A stretch of 41,608 nt of DNA. Source: an uncultured Clostridium sp. (GTDB lineage: Bacteria; Bacillota; Clostridia; Lachnospirales; Lachnospiraceae). Positions 7,934 through 15,663 of this stretch are shown here, in pieces (positions within the stretch are counted from its first letter, which is position 1; the number at the start of each line of letters is the position of its first letter). Under the pieces are notes generated by a model, which was given only the letters and a program-made list of their open reading frames with translations, did no database searches and had not been told where the DNA came from. The DNA is taken from assembly GCA_900547035.1 (NCBI GenBank), contig URFM01000031.1, positions 1 to 41,608 on the forward strand, in the 5' to 3' direction. The translations under genes were made by a program, and so were the position numbers.

Positions 7934-7981
7934 AAACCGCTTTTCCTGGTGAAGAGAATCGTCAGGAAAGGCGGTTTTTTG
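7934..7981 (+). terminator. Terminator of the infC-rpmI-rplT operon
   Basis: A 15-bp stem, AAACCGC plus TTTTCCTG (7934-7948), pairs with CAGGAAAG plus GCGGTTT (7963-7977) with one G-T wobble and a 14-nt loop, and runs into TTTTTT. Confidence 0.93.
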
Positions 7982-8041
7982 CTTGGAATTATTACTTTTT
8001 AACAAGTCGCCCGTAACCACTGAATTGACAGAAAATTTTAA

Positions 8042-8070
8042 TTGACGGCACTATAGGAACATGATATGAT
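8042..8070 (+). promoter_or_regulatory. SigA promoter of the ABC/DUF6583 operon
   Basis: TTGACG (8042-8047), 17-bp spacer, TATGAT (8065-8070), about 58 bp before the ATPase start. A second TTGACA at 8025-8030 lacks a properly spaced -10. Confidence 0.7.
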
Positions 8071-8127
8071 TGCGGATGCAGGGTATGATTCCCATAAAAC
8101 CAAGTGAAAGGAAGGAGTAAGGACAGG

Positions 8128-8802
8128 ATGCTGACAGCGAAGGAAATCCGAAAATCCTATCGAAGGAAAGATGTGCTGAAGGGCGTCAGCTTCACGGTAA
8201 AACCTGGAGAATGCATCGGGATTGTGGGAGCCAACGGCTGCGGAAAAACTACCCTTCTCTCCATTTTAGCCGGAGCTCAGAGGGCTGACGGAGGAAGTCT
8301 CTCTGTTGACGGAGCGGAAGCCTTGGGTAATCCGAAGCTTTTATCCGCAAAGGTGGCCTATGTGCCTCAGGAGAACCCTTTGATTCCGGAACTCTCGGTA
8401 AAGGACAACCTTTCTTTATGGTATCAGGGAAGCAGGGAAGGGCTGCGCCGGGAACTGGAGCAGGGGCCGGCCGCTTTTTTAGGCGTTGATTCCATGCTGT
8501 CCATGACGGCGGGAAAACTTTCCGGGGGCATGAAGAAACGTTTGAGCATCGCCTGCGCTCTCTTTAATCACGGACCCTATCTGGTGATGGACGAACCTGG
8601 AGCTTCTCTGGATTTGGAGTGCAAGGAGCTGATCCGCCGTTATCTGGAACAGTATCGGAAGGAAGGCGGAGCTGTCATCCTTACCTCTCATGAGATGGAA
8701 GAGTTGTCGTCCTGTACCGGGATGTATGTGCTGAAGGAAGGAATCCTGACAGAACTTCCGACAGGGCTGGATGCCCGGGAGCTGATCCGCCAATTTCACT
8801 GA
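8128..8802 (+). CDS. ABC transporter ATP-binding protein
   Basis: 224 residues, the length of a single nucleotide-binding domain. Walker A GANGCGKTT lies at about residues 34-42, a Q-loop YVPQENP follows, the signature LSGGMKK begins at about 131, Walker B is YLVMDEP (Asp155, Glu156), and the H-switch is TSHEME. It powers the two ABC-2 type permeases encoded downstream, making a small exporter or lantibiotic-immunity-like complex. The ATG at 8128 is preferred over a GTG at 8104 because the purine-rich ribosome binding site lies between them. It is the first gene of a four-gene operon ending before tRNA-Leu. Confidence 0.92.
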   Translation: MLTAKEIRKSYRRKDVLKGVSFTVKPGECIGIVGANGCGKTTLLSILAGAQRADGGSLSVDGAEALGNPKLLSAKVAYVPQENPLIPELSVKDNLSLWYQGSREGLRRELEQGPAAFLGVDSMLSMTAGKLSGGMKKRLSIACALFNHGPYLVMDEPGASLDLECKELIRRYLEQYRKEGGAVILTSHEMEELSSCTGMYVLKEGILTELPTGLDARELIRQFH

Positions 8803-8846
8803 GTATATGGAGGAGAATGAGAAAAAGACATAAGGAGGAGATTATA

Positions 8847-10487
8847 ATGGAGGAAGAACAGAAGAATATCGCGCCGGAACAGACCACAGGAGAAAATACA
8901 GCGGGTGTTCCTGCTGCCGAACCGAAAAAGAAATCGAAATTCCCGATTGCAGCTGTGGCTGCAGCGGCGGTCGCTGCGGTTGGAGTCGGAATTTTCGCAG
9001 TTACACATCTGACTGCGAAAGATCCCAAAGTGGTGGTGGCAGAGGCGTTTATGAGTTTAACAGAGGACAGCACGAACCATCCTCTGGAGCAGATTTTTGG
9101 TCTAAAGCAGATGCGGGAAAATGCCTTGACGGGAAATTATGAGGCGGAGTTTGACCTGACCCTTTCGCAGCTGTCTGCGCCGGATCTGGAAATTCTGTCC
9201 GGAGGCGGGCTGACCGTCCAGGAACAGACGGATCATGAGGCAGGAAACTCATGGGCCAGTGTGGGGCTAAATTATAAAGGGCTCCAGTTGGGGGAGATTC
9301 AGGCTTACTATGACGACGCAGTTCTGCAGCTGGCGGTTCCTGATTTTTCCAGCCGTGTATTCCAGATTGATATGGGAGACGGGCTTAAGGAGCAGATAGC
9401 AAATTCCCCGCTGCTGGAAATGGCTGGCATGTCTCAGGAGGAAAAGGACGTCATAGCCGAGTACTATGCAGGGTATTTGAACAGCATTACCGGAGAGCCG
9501 CTGACTATGGAGGAGATCTGGAGCCGGTTCAAGGAAAGCGGTACGGCGGTATCGGACTTTGTTGGAGCAGTTCAGGCGGAAAAAGCAGGAAAAGAGACTT
9601 TTCGGATGGATGGAAAAGACGTAAGCTGTACCGGATATAATGTGACGGTAAGCCGGGATGCTATGTCAGATTTTATTACATCCTTCACGGATTTTATACT
9701 GGAGGACGAAGAGCTGAAAGATCTGGTGATGACACAGATTGGCGCATCCATGGAACTTTATTCTATGGAAGGAGATGCTGCACAGGACGGCTATGAGGAG
9801 ATGGCAGAAGGAATCCGGGAAGGTGTAGACCAGATTTGCGCGGCCTTAACAGATCTTCAGATGGTGGTTTATGTAGATGGACAGGGACGGATGGCGGCCT
9901 GGGACTGTGATACCTCCATTGCCGCGGACGGAGACGAAACGGTCATTTCGCTGGAGCTGCGTCCCCAGGGAGGTACATACCTGCTTCAGAATATGACCGG
10001 GAAGCTGGAAATCGAGAACGGAGGAGAGACGGTTCTGCTGGATTTAAACCGCAGCGGATCCTACGAGAACGGCCGGATGGAAAATCAGGTAGATATGACC
10101 TTTGCCGTAGCGGAAGATTCCTTTACGATCAGCTGGACAGACAGCTATGACAGCGAGGAGAGTTCCTGGCAGTTTACCGCGAATGTTGCAACGACAGAGG
10201 AGCCTCAGCTGCTGACAGTAGAGGCCCAGGGCCAGGTTCCGGATTTTGAAAAAGGCACTGCGATTTCCGTGGATATGGATCAGATGACCGTTGCGGTGAT
10301 GGGAGAAGAGGCAAATCTGGAAGGAAGCTATTCCTACGGCCCGCTGGAAAGCGAGCCCCAGTCTCTGAGTGGGGATGTGATGAACATTTTTACTGCCACT
10401 GAGGCGGATTGGCAGGCGGTAATGGATGAAGTAACCACCAGTGTGACTGGCTTATTAATGTCTATGTGGATGCAGGCAGGAGCATAA
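8847..10487 (+). CDS. DUF6583-type membrane-anchored extracellular protein
   Basis: 546 residues from the ATG at 8847, which follows AAGGAGGAG at good spacing; a further in-frame ATG upstream (8817) has no comparable site. A cytoplasmic charged tail of about 35 residues ending in EPKKKSK leads to one Ala/Val-rich membrane helix (about residues 37-58), so the remaining ~480 residues should be outside (N-in). The extracellular part is acidic, rich in alternating hydrophobic beta strands and lacks recognisable catalytic motifs. The general look (short tail, single helix, long beta-rich ectodomain with QADW.AVMDE near the end) matches DUF6583 proteins of Lachnospiraceae; I assign this by memory with moderate confidence. 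Placement between the ATPase and permease genes suggests an accessory or cargo-binding subunit. Confidence 0.65.
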   Translation: MEEEQKNIAPEQTTGENTAGVPAAEPKKKSKFPIAAVAAAAVAAVGVGIFAVTHLTAKDPKVVVAEAFMSLTEDSTNHPLEQIFGLKQMRENALTGNYEAEFDLTLSQLSAPDLEILSGGGLTVQEQTDHEAGNSWASVGLNYKGLQLGEIQAYYDDAVLQLAVPDFSSRVFQIDMGDGLKEQIANSPLLEMAGMSQEEKDVIAEYYAGYLNSITGEPLTMEEIWSRFKESGTAVSDFVGAVQAEKAGKETFRMDGKDVSCTGYNVTVSRDAMSDFITSFTDFILEDEELKDLVMTQIGASMELYSMEGDAAQDGYEEMAEGIREGVDQICAALTDLQMVVYVDGQGRMAAWDCDTSIAADGDETVISLELRPQGGTYLLQNMTGKLEIENGGETVLLDLNRSGSYENGRMENQVDMTFAVAEDSFTISWTDSYDSEESSWQFTANVATTEEPQLLTVEAQGQVPDFEKGTAISVDMDQMTVAVMGEEANLEGSYSYGPLESEPQSLSGDVMNIFTATEADWQAVMDEVTTSVTGLLMSMWMQAGA

Positions 10488-10517
10488 GCTCCGCCTGCAA
10501 AGGAGTTGAACTGATTA

Positions 10518-11696
10518 ATGTCACAGCGTTTGAATTATTGGAGGCTGGAAGTCAAGCGCGCTTTTTTCAGGCTGCCCCAGTTGGCGGCAGGGGCGGTGAT
10601 TTTGACACTGTTTCTGGGGCTGACTGCAAGCTTTGCAGGAGAACGGCTGTACGGAGATTCGGCTTTGGGCCGGATTACTATAGGGGTGATTCTGTCAGGG
10701 GAAGACGAACAGGAAAAAATGCTGGTTCAGATGCTCTCCCACATGGAAAGTGTGGAGAGCATCTGTGATTTTCAGTATATGACGGAAGCGGAAGCGGAGG
10801 AAGCCTTTAGAAATCATAAAATTTACGGGGCCCTCTACCTTCCGGAGGGACTGATTCAGGGGATTATCAATGGCAGCAATCCGCCGATTCGGGTCCGATT
10901 GGAAGGGGGAGGACTGGAAAACCGCATCTTCAAGGAGCTGACTCAGGCAGGAGCGCGAATCCTCGGATCAGCCCAGGCAGGAATCTATGCGGGAGATCAG
11001 CTTTTGCATGAATCCGAGATGGAAGAACGCATTGGGCAGTTGGAGCAGGACTTGAATGAGATTTATATTAATAACAGCCTGAACAGAGAAAATCTTTTTC
11101 GGGAAACTCAGGTCAGCGCTACGGGGGACCTGAGTCCCCTGCAGTTTTATGGAACCAGTATTCTAATTTTGTATCTGCTGCTGTTATCGGTTCCGGTTTC
11201 CTCCTATTTAAAGCCGGAGAGCGCGGTGATGGCCCAAAAGCTTAAGCTTCTGGGAATTGGGGCCTGGACAGGAACGGCGGCCAAATTGACGGGCTTGTGG
11301 ATTTTGATGTTGATAGGTGGTCTTCTGTTTTTCGCCGCAGCCTGCTGGGCCGGGATTTTTTTATGGAGTCCCTTTGCTCTGGGAATTTTGGCTCTTCTGT
11401 GCCTGGGAACAGCGGCAATGGCGCTGTTTATTTTTGAGGCGGCAGGAAATGGCATGGGGGGAATTATCCTTTTGTTTTTGGGGACGGTGGTTCTCCATCT
11501 GTTTTCCGGGGGTATTCTGCCTTCTGTCTTTCTGCCGAATACAGTTCGGGAAATCTCCGTTTTTCTGCCTAACGCTATTTTGATGAAGGGCGCGGGGCTT
11601 TTGGTACTGGGGCCGGATCAAATGGCTTGGTGTCTGCCGGTGGCGGGCCTGATTCTGTTCTTTTACATTCTAACGGTGGGGGTGCGGCGGCGGTGA
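10518..11696 (+). CDS. ABC-2 type transporter permease (first)
   Basis: 392 residues. One membrane helix near residues 21-42, then a ~165-residue extracellular domain (the IGVILSGEDEQEKMLVQML region followed by AEEAFRNHKIYGALYLPEG, as in YhgE/ABC2_membrane_3 proteins), then about five more helices from residue ~210 to the C terminus. This topology is that of ABC-2 exporter permeases. ATG follows AAAGGAG. The gene sits 30 bp after the DUF6583 gene, and its TGA stop overlaps the GTG start of the second permease, so the two subunits are probably made in equal amounts and pair as a heterodimer with the upstream ATPase. Confidence 0.85.
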   Translation: MSQRLNYWRLEVKRAFFRLPQLAAGAVILTLFLGLTASFAGERLYGDSALGRITIGVILSGEDEQEKMLVQMLSHMESVESICDFQYMTEAEAEEAFRNHKIYGALYLPEGLIQGIINGSNPPIRVRLEGGGLENRIFKELTQAGARILGSAQAGIYAGDQLLHESEMEERIGQLEQDLNEIYINNSLNRENLFRETQVSATGDLSPLQFYGTSILILYLLLLSVPVSSYLKPESAVMAQKLKLLGIGAWTGTAAKLTGLWILMLIGGLLFFAAACWAGIFLWSPFALGILALLCLGTAAMALFIFEAAGNGMGGIILLFLGTVVLHLFSGGILPSVFLPNTVREISVFLPNAILMKGAGLLVLGPDQMAWCLPVAGLILFFYILTVGVRRR

Positions 11697-12772
11697 ATCA
11701 GATTTTCAGATGGTTTTTTCTTTCATGCAAGCGTTATCTGAAGAGAGTTTCCTTCCTTTTGATTCTCCTGGCTTTTCCGGTTGCTGCCGGATTGTTTCTG
11801 AGCAGTGAAAATGGAGATAATGAAGGAATCGTAATTGCGGTTTTTAGCCCTGAAGAAGAGAACCGCCTGGGAGGACGGCTGATTGAACGCTTAGAGGACT
11901 ATGGCGACGGAATGTTTTCCTTCCGGGTCTGTTCATCGGAGGAGGAAGTTTTAGCGGCAGTGGCCTCGCGCAAGGCGGAGTGCGGTTTTTGTATGCCGGA
12001 GGATTTGGAAAGAAGACTGGACGAGGGGGACTACAGGCGGTCGGTCCGGGTGTACCGGGCGCCCTCTACGGTGGCCCACCAGATGGCTTCGGAGGTCTTT
12101 TACTCCCTTCTGGCCCAGGAGTATGACCGGAAAATCTTGACAGACTATGTTCGGACAGAGGAGATCTTTGATTTCCTGGATACGGAGACGCTTCGCAGGG
12201 AAGCAGAAAAGCGGGCAGGAGAGCTTTATGATATCTACAGCAGCAATGGCAGCACCTTCCGGTTTTCTTACCAGGAGGATAATGGAAATGGTTTGGAAAT
12301 GGGGGCCAGAAAAGAAGCGGTTTCTAGCATATTTCCGGTTAGAGGGTTGGCGTCGGTGCTGGTTTTTACAGCCGGGATTTATGGTGCGGCTGTTTTGAAG
12401 GAGGATGAAGCCAGCGGCCTGTTTTTGCGGCTTCCTTTCCGAATCCGGGGATTGTGCAGAAATGCAGGTCTTGGAGCTCCGGTAGCGCTGGCTGCTTTGT
12501 CAGGCCTGACGGCTCTGCTGGTTTGCGGTCAATGGACAACCTGGTATGGGGAACTGGGGAAGATGCTTTTCTATGGGATCGCGGTGGTGATATTCAGCAG
12601 TATTTTGGGGCGGTTAATTCCATCTTCCAGGGGGATTTGTTGTCTGCTGCCTTTTCTGGTGATTGCCAGCTTGGTATTTTGTCCGGTGTTTATGGATCTG
12701 GGACAGCTGTGGCCGGAAGTACAGTTTGGAGGGCGGCTTCTGCTGCCAACCTATTATTTGGAAACTTTTTAA
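11693..12772 (+). CDS. ABC-2 type transporter permease (second)
   Basis: 359 residues from the GTG at 11693, which overlaps the preceding stop by 4 nt (GTGA); an upstream in-frame ATG would lie deep inside the first permease. It repeats that protein's plan: a first helix (FLLILLAFPVAAGLFLSS), an extracellular domain in which IVIAVFSPEEENRLGGRL mirrors the GVILSGEDEQ segment of its partner, and about five C-terminal helices. The C terminus ends at ...YYLETF without the basic tail seen in the first permease. It forms the likely heterodimeric channel with it. No terminator follows before the tRNA promoter. Confidence 0.83.
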   Translation: MNQIFRWFFLSCKRYLKRVSFLLILLAFPVAAGLFLSSENGDNEGIVIAVFSPEEENRLGGRLIERLEDYGDGMFSFRVCSSEEEVLAAVASRKAECGFCMPEDLERRLDEGDYRRSVRVYRAPSTVAHQMASEVFYSLLAQEYDRKILTDYVRTEEIFDFLDTETLRREAEKRAGELYDIYSSNGSTFRFSYQEDNGNGLEMGARKEAVSSIFPVRGLASVLVFTAGIYGAAVLKEDEASGLFLRLPFRIRGLCRNAGLGAPVALAALSGLTALLVCGQWTTWYGELGKMLFYGIAVVIFSSILGRLIPSSRGICCLLPFLVIASLVFCPVFMDLGQLWPEVQFGGRLLLPTYYLETF

Positions 12773-12780
12773 AAAAGTAG

Positions 12781-12809
12781 TTGCATCATTTCCTGGTCTG
12801 TGCTATACT
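12781..12809 (+). promoter_or_regulatory. Promoter of tRNA-Leu
   Basis: TTGCAT (12781-12786), 17-bp spacer, TATACT (12804-12809), with the tRNA starting 12 bp downstream. The upstream A/T run can act as an UP-like element. Confidence 0.8.
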
Positions 12810-12820
12810 ATCTCTTGCGC

Positions 12821-12904
12821 GCGGGAGTGCTGGAATTGGCAGACAGGCAAGACTAAGGATCTTGTGGGTGTATGCTCGTGTGGGTTCAAGTCCCATCTCC
12901 CGCA
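12821..12904 (+). tRNA. tRNA-Leu(AAG)
   Basis: 84-nt tRNA. Acceptor stem GCGGGAG (12821-12827) pairs with CTCCCGC (12897-12903), discriminator A. The D-arm contains AATTGGCAGAC typical of Leu tRNAs. Anticodon stem CAAGA/TCTTG encloses loop CTAAGGA, giving anticodon AAG (codons CUU, and CUC if A34 is deaminated to inosine). A long class II variable arm and a TGGG-TTCAAGT-CCCA T-arm complete the structure. CCA is not encoded. Confidence 0.95.
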
Positions 12905-12905
12905 T

Positions 12906-12954
12906 AAAAAGTGTTGTATATCTTGGTTTTCCAGGAGATGCAGCACTTTTTTTG
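12906..12954 (+). terminator. Terminator after tRNA-Leu
   Basis: AAAAAGTGTTGTAT (12906-12919) pairs with ATGCAGCACTTTTT (12938-12951) with two G-T wobbles, followed by more T. Confidence 0.85.
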
Positions 12955-13076
12955 TTTGCTTCAATTCTCTTCTTCATAGACAAGATTCCGGACAATTTTA
13001 AAGGCAGTCTTGCCAGAGAAAGGGGTATCTCGAGTATTAATAAAGAGATATATCTAATGAAAAATTCAAGGATGCG

Positions 13077-13105
13077 GGGAATTCCACCTGGAAAGTGGAA
13101 CTCCC
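13077..13105. other. Intergenic hairpin downstream of the MmgE/PrpD gene
   Basis: GGGAATTCCAC (13077-13087) and GTGGAACTCCC (13095-13105) form an 11-bp stem with one A-C mismatch and a 7-nt loop. Neither strand has an immediate T-run, so it is a poor intrinsic terminator; it could protect the 3' end of the minus-strand MmgE/PrpD transcript. The rest of 12955-13191 holds no gene that I can support. Confidence 0.45.
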
Positions 13106-13191
13106 TACACGCTTTTACATAATCATATCTAACGGACAGACTATGTGAGATGAGCTATTGATAGATACAATGAAACAAGGTTCTCTCCATA

Positions 13192-14556
13192 TTAAGAAAA
13201 CAATATATTAATGTCCTCCAGACTATCAAGATTATGAATATTTTCTAAAAGACGAGAGGAAGTAGAATTACCAAGAACATCTTCCGTCAGAGTTAAAAAT
13301 TTTCGGTCGGCCATAGCAGAATCAAAGGGATTCTTAAAATCACCAATGGGATAGTCGATTTGCTTAGTGATAACCTCGCCGTTTTTCAAGGTGATCGTTA
13401 GTCGATGAGACCACTGATTGGGATCTAACCGGAAAGCTTCATCAAGCTCGGGACAGATGCGTACTTGAATTTTTTTCATAAGCTCTTTGATATTGGGATT
13501 TGTAATATTTTCTTGAGTAAAAGCGCGGTCACTTAAGTCCTTCAGGATGATAGCAGCGGCAATACAGTACTGAAGACTGAATTTTGCAGCATACGGATTT
13601 TCGGGGTAGGGATTGTCAGTCAGCTGAACGGCGGTGCCATATGTATCATCAACAATGGAAACAATCTCATTCGGATTCAAAGAATAGTCTCCCAGAATCT
13701 GTTCCACGCAATAGTCAGCGGAATGGGTATGACGGCAACATGCGTAAGGTTTAAATGAGTTTTGGTCAATTCGGAGTGATTTTCCTAAATCCTTAGTTAG
13801 GCAGTCCATATCAAACTGAGGGGCGAGAGCACGAACAAAACCTCGTTCGCCTTCTAGAATTGTGGGGGCACCAGTGAAACCGAGGTATGCTAATTCTGCT
13901 GACCGTATACCACATAAATTAGCATGAGCGGTGTGTAGAACTTTACTCATGGAACCACTTTCCAGAAATTCCCAAAGTCCGGCCGATTGTGTTCCAGCGG
14001 AACCAAAGCAATGGACAAACTGCTCCGGAGTTAGTCCTAAAAGTTTTCCAGCTACAGCCGCAGATGTAAATGTTCCGGTTACGCCAGTGGTATGCCAGAA
14101 TTTATAGGAAGAAGGATTGATTGCAGCACCAATACGTGCACCTGCTTCATATCCCGCAACAATAGCTTCAATGACCTGTTTTCCGCTTTTGTGCAGCTTT
14201 TGTCCTAGGGCCAAGGCAGTTGGAATGGTGATAACACCAAGATGAGACATGGAGGCATTATAGACATCGTCCATATCCATTACATGGCCAAATACAGCAT
14301 TGAGAGCGGCAGCTTGCTCAATGCTGGCCTTAGGAAATCCTGGCTGCAGGATACTAGATTCTGGGTTGGAAGGTTTGGAAGAGTAATATTTCTTCCAAAT
14401 ATTGGATTCTTTTTTTGAAGAGCCAGCTACTGCCACGGCGATTAAATCCTGAATACACATTTTAGCCATATTAACAGTTGTATGAGAAAAACTTTGATAA
14501 TTTAGATCTGCAAGAAAAGAAGTCAGCTCTCGGGTTGATTCCTTAATATTGTTCAT
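13192..14556 (-). CDS. MmgE/PrpD family protein
   Basis: 454 residues, the normal family length. MDMDDVYNASMSHLGVITIPTALALG with its conserved Asp pair, the HTTGVTGTFTSAAVAGKLLGL block, and AGTQSAGLWEFLESGSMSKVLHTAHA are hallmark MmgE/PrpD sequences; KPYACCRHTHSADYC follows later. Characterised members are 2-methylcitrate dehydratase, cis-aconitate decarboxylase and iminodisuccinate epimerase, all acting on di- or tricarboxylic acids; this member cannot be placed among them from sequence alone. GGAGG precedes the ATG. It is divergent from the MarR gene and has a markedly AT-rich codon choice (ATA, AAA, TTA) compared with genes left of the tRNA. No 2-methylcitrate synthase or isocitrate lyase homologue is nearby, arguing against a standard propionate pathway. 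Confidence 0.88.
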   Translation of the reverse strand: MNNIKESTRELTSFLADLNYQSFSHTTVNMAKMCIQDLIAVAVAGSSKKESNIWKKYYSSKPSNPESSILQPGFPKASIEQAAALNAVFGHVMDMDDVYNASMSHLGVITIPTALALGQKLHKSGKQVIEAIVAGYEAGARIGAAINPSSYKFWHTTGVTGTFTSAAVAGKLLGLTPEQFVHCFGSAGTQSAGLWEFLESGSMSKVLHTAHANLCGIRSAELAYLGFTGAPTILEGERGFVRALAPQFDMDCLTKDLGKSLRIDQNSFKPYACCRHTHSADYCVEQILGDYSLNPNEIVSIVDDTYGTAVQLTDNPYPENPYAAKFSLQYCIAAAIILKDLSDRAFTQENITNPNIKELMKKIQVRICPELDEAFRLDPNQWSHRLTITLKNGEVITKQIDYPIGDFKNPFDSAMADRKFLTLTEDVLGNSTSSRLLENIHNLDSLEDINILFS

Positions 14557-14618
14557 AAAGTCCTCCGATGATTGAAATATAGGTTTATTGTGATATTAAA
14601 TGATAAAACAGCCTGTTT

Positions 14619-14646
14619 GTTATAAGATTAGCACATTATTTGGCAA
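14619..14646 (-). promoter_or_regulatory. Probable promoter of the MmgE/PrpD gene
   Basis: On the minus strand TTGCCA (14646-14641), 16-bp spacer, TATAAC (14624-14619). A perfect dyad GTATAG-ATT-CTATAC at 14663-14677 lies just upstream and could be a regulator site. Confidence 0.5.
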
Positions 14647-14685
14647 AAGGAAAGAGTTTTTTGTATAGATTCTATACCTTTTTGA

Positions 14686-14750
14686 ATTGAAATCGAAATT
14701 TCTTTTTGGATTGAAATCGAAATTTCTGTTGACATTGAAAAAAATTTTCG
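14686..14750. repeat. Three operator-like repeats at 24-bp spacing
   Basis: ATTGAAATCGAAATTTCT occurs identically at 14686-14703 and 14710-14727. A degenerate third copy, ATTGAAAAAAATTTTCG, starts at 14734. Start points are exactly 24 bp apart. Each full copy contains the palindrome GAAATTTC. Copies two and three overlap or flank the -35 element of the MarR promoter, so they probably bind a regulator, most simply MarR itself or the LysR protein of the cluster. Confidence 0.6.
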
Positions 14751-14757
14751 TTATTCT
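14729..14757 (+). promoter_or_regulatory. SigA promoter of the marR-like gene
   Basis: TTGACA (14729-14734), 17-bp spacer, TATTCT (14752-14757). It overlaps the 24-bp operator-like repeats, consistent with repression or autoregulation. Transcription would give a ~75-nt leader. Confidence 0.65.
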
Positions 14758-14840
14758 AAATAAGTTAGTGCGTGAGTATAAATATAAGATGCGAAGCATA
14801 AGAAAAGACACAAAGAGCGGAAAGGTATAAAGAATAAAGG

Positions 14841-15395
14841 ATGGGAAAAATAGACGAGCGATTAAATAGACATTATGATGATGTAGAAGCGGTAGATATC
14901 CTTCACCAGGTAGCGTATCTTTATACATCTACTAAGGTTCCAAGAAACTATGGAACGGGCGATGATTATACTTCTCTAGAAGTGCATACATTGAAATATA
15001 TTGCGGATCATCCTGGAATAACTGTTACAGAATTGGCCAGAGATCATGGAAAGACTAAAGGAGCAATTTCACAGATTTTAAAAAAAATTGAAAGCAAGGG
15101 TCTGGTATATCGGAAAACGGATCCGACTAATGACAATCGTCAGCTTTTGTATATAACCGAAAAAGGAAAAAGTCTGGATGAGATCCACCGAAAATTTGAT
15201 GCTGTAATGTTCGGTAAATCCATGAATCGTGTTCGGGCTATTTATTCTGAGGAAGAAGTTGATATCGCATTTAGGGTTTTGGAATCCTGGCTGGAAATTC
15301 GTTTGGATATACAGCAGGAACGGATTCAGGAAAAGAAGCAAAAAGCAAAAGAAGAACGTTTAGAAAGAAATAAAGCAAATAAAGTAAAAGAATGA
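14841..15395 (+). CDS. MarR family transcriptional regulator
   Basis: 184 residues. The winged helix-turn-helix spans about residues 55-115: TVTELARDHGKTKGAISQ is the helix-turn-helix and RKTDPTNDNRQLLYITEKG the wing, including the D.R conserved pair. The length exceeds the usual ~145 because of a C-terminal extension very rich in Lys, Glu and Gln (after residue ~155) that is probably a charged helix. MarR proteins are dimers that repress adjacent genes and release DNA on binding aromatic or carboxylate ligands. It is divergent from the MmgE/PrpD gene and separated from the carrier gene by a terminator, so it likely controls both flanks and itself through the intergenic repeats. Confidence 0.88.
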   Translation: MGKIDERLNRHYDDVEAVDILHQVAYLYTSTKVPRNYGTGDDYTSLEVHTLKYIADHPGITVTELARDHGKTKGAISQILKKIESKGLVYRKTDPTNDNRQLLYITEKGKSLDEIHRKFDAVMFGKSMNRVRAIYSEEEVDIAFRVLESWLEIRLDIQQERIQEKKQKAKEERLERNKANKVKE

Positions 15396-15397
15396 TG

Positions 15398-15431
15398 AAA
15401 AGGGACTGTGTCAATGGCATGGTCTCTTTTT
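15398..15431 (+). terminator. Weak terminator after the marR-like gene
   Basis: AAAAGGGAC (15398-15406) pairs with GTCTCTTTT (15422-15430) with one wobble and a 15-nt loop, ending in T. It separates the regulator from the transport genes. Confidence 0.6.
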
Positions 15432-15513
15432 CAATACTTTTGAAACTGATTGTTAAAAATGCACAAATTATATGGGATAATTCTTGAATAATTCACAAAA
15501 TAATAATATCCTA

Positions 15514-15542
15514 TTGACAATGAAAAATAAAAGGTTTATGAT
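15514..15542 (+). promoter_or_regulatory. SigA promoter of the DcuC-PatB-SLC13 operon
   Basis: TTGACA (15514-15519), 17-bp spacer, TATGAT (15537-15542), close to consensus. The predicted start near 15549 leaves a ~115-nt leader. Confidence 0.8.
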
Positions 15543-15549
15543 CTAAACG

Positions 15550-15566
15550 TAGATGTATACAATCTA
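15550..15566. promoter_or_regulatory. Palindrome overlapping the transcription start
   Basis: TAGATGTATACAATCTA is a near-perfect dyad with core GTATAC, placed exactly at the predicted +1 of the DcuC operon. A repressor bound here would block initiation. The half-site resembles the GTATAG-ATT-CTATAC dyad at 14663-14677 upstream of the MmgE/PrpD gene, suggesting one regulator acts at both. Confidence 0.45.
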
Positions 15567-15663
15567 AACTATTTTGACGCAATCAAATCTGCAGAGTGAT
15601 TGTGGAACGCACAGAAGAAATGCTTTGTAAGTAGGCTGTAAAGTGCAGAAATGGAGATGAGTT

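Noticed and set aside
13077..13105. Rho-independent terminator for the MmgE/PrpD gene
   Set aside because: The stem is good but no T-run follows on either strand; kept only as a hairpin.
12663..13122. Open frames across tRNA-Leu
   Set aside because: They run through a complete tRNA gene and its terminator.
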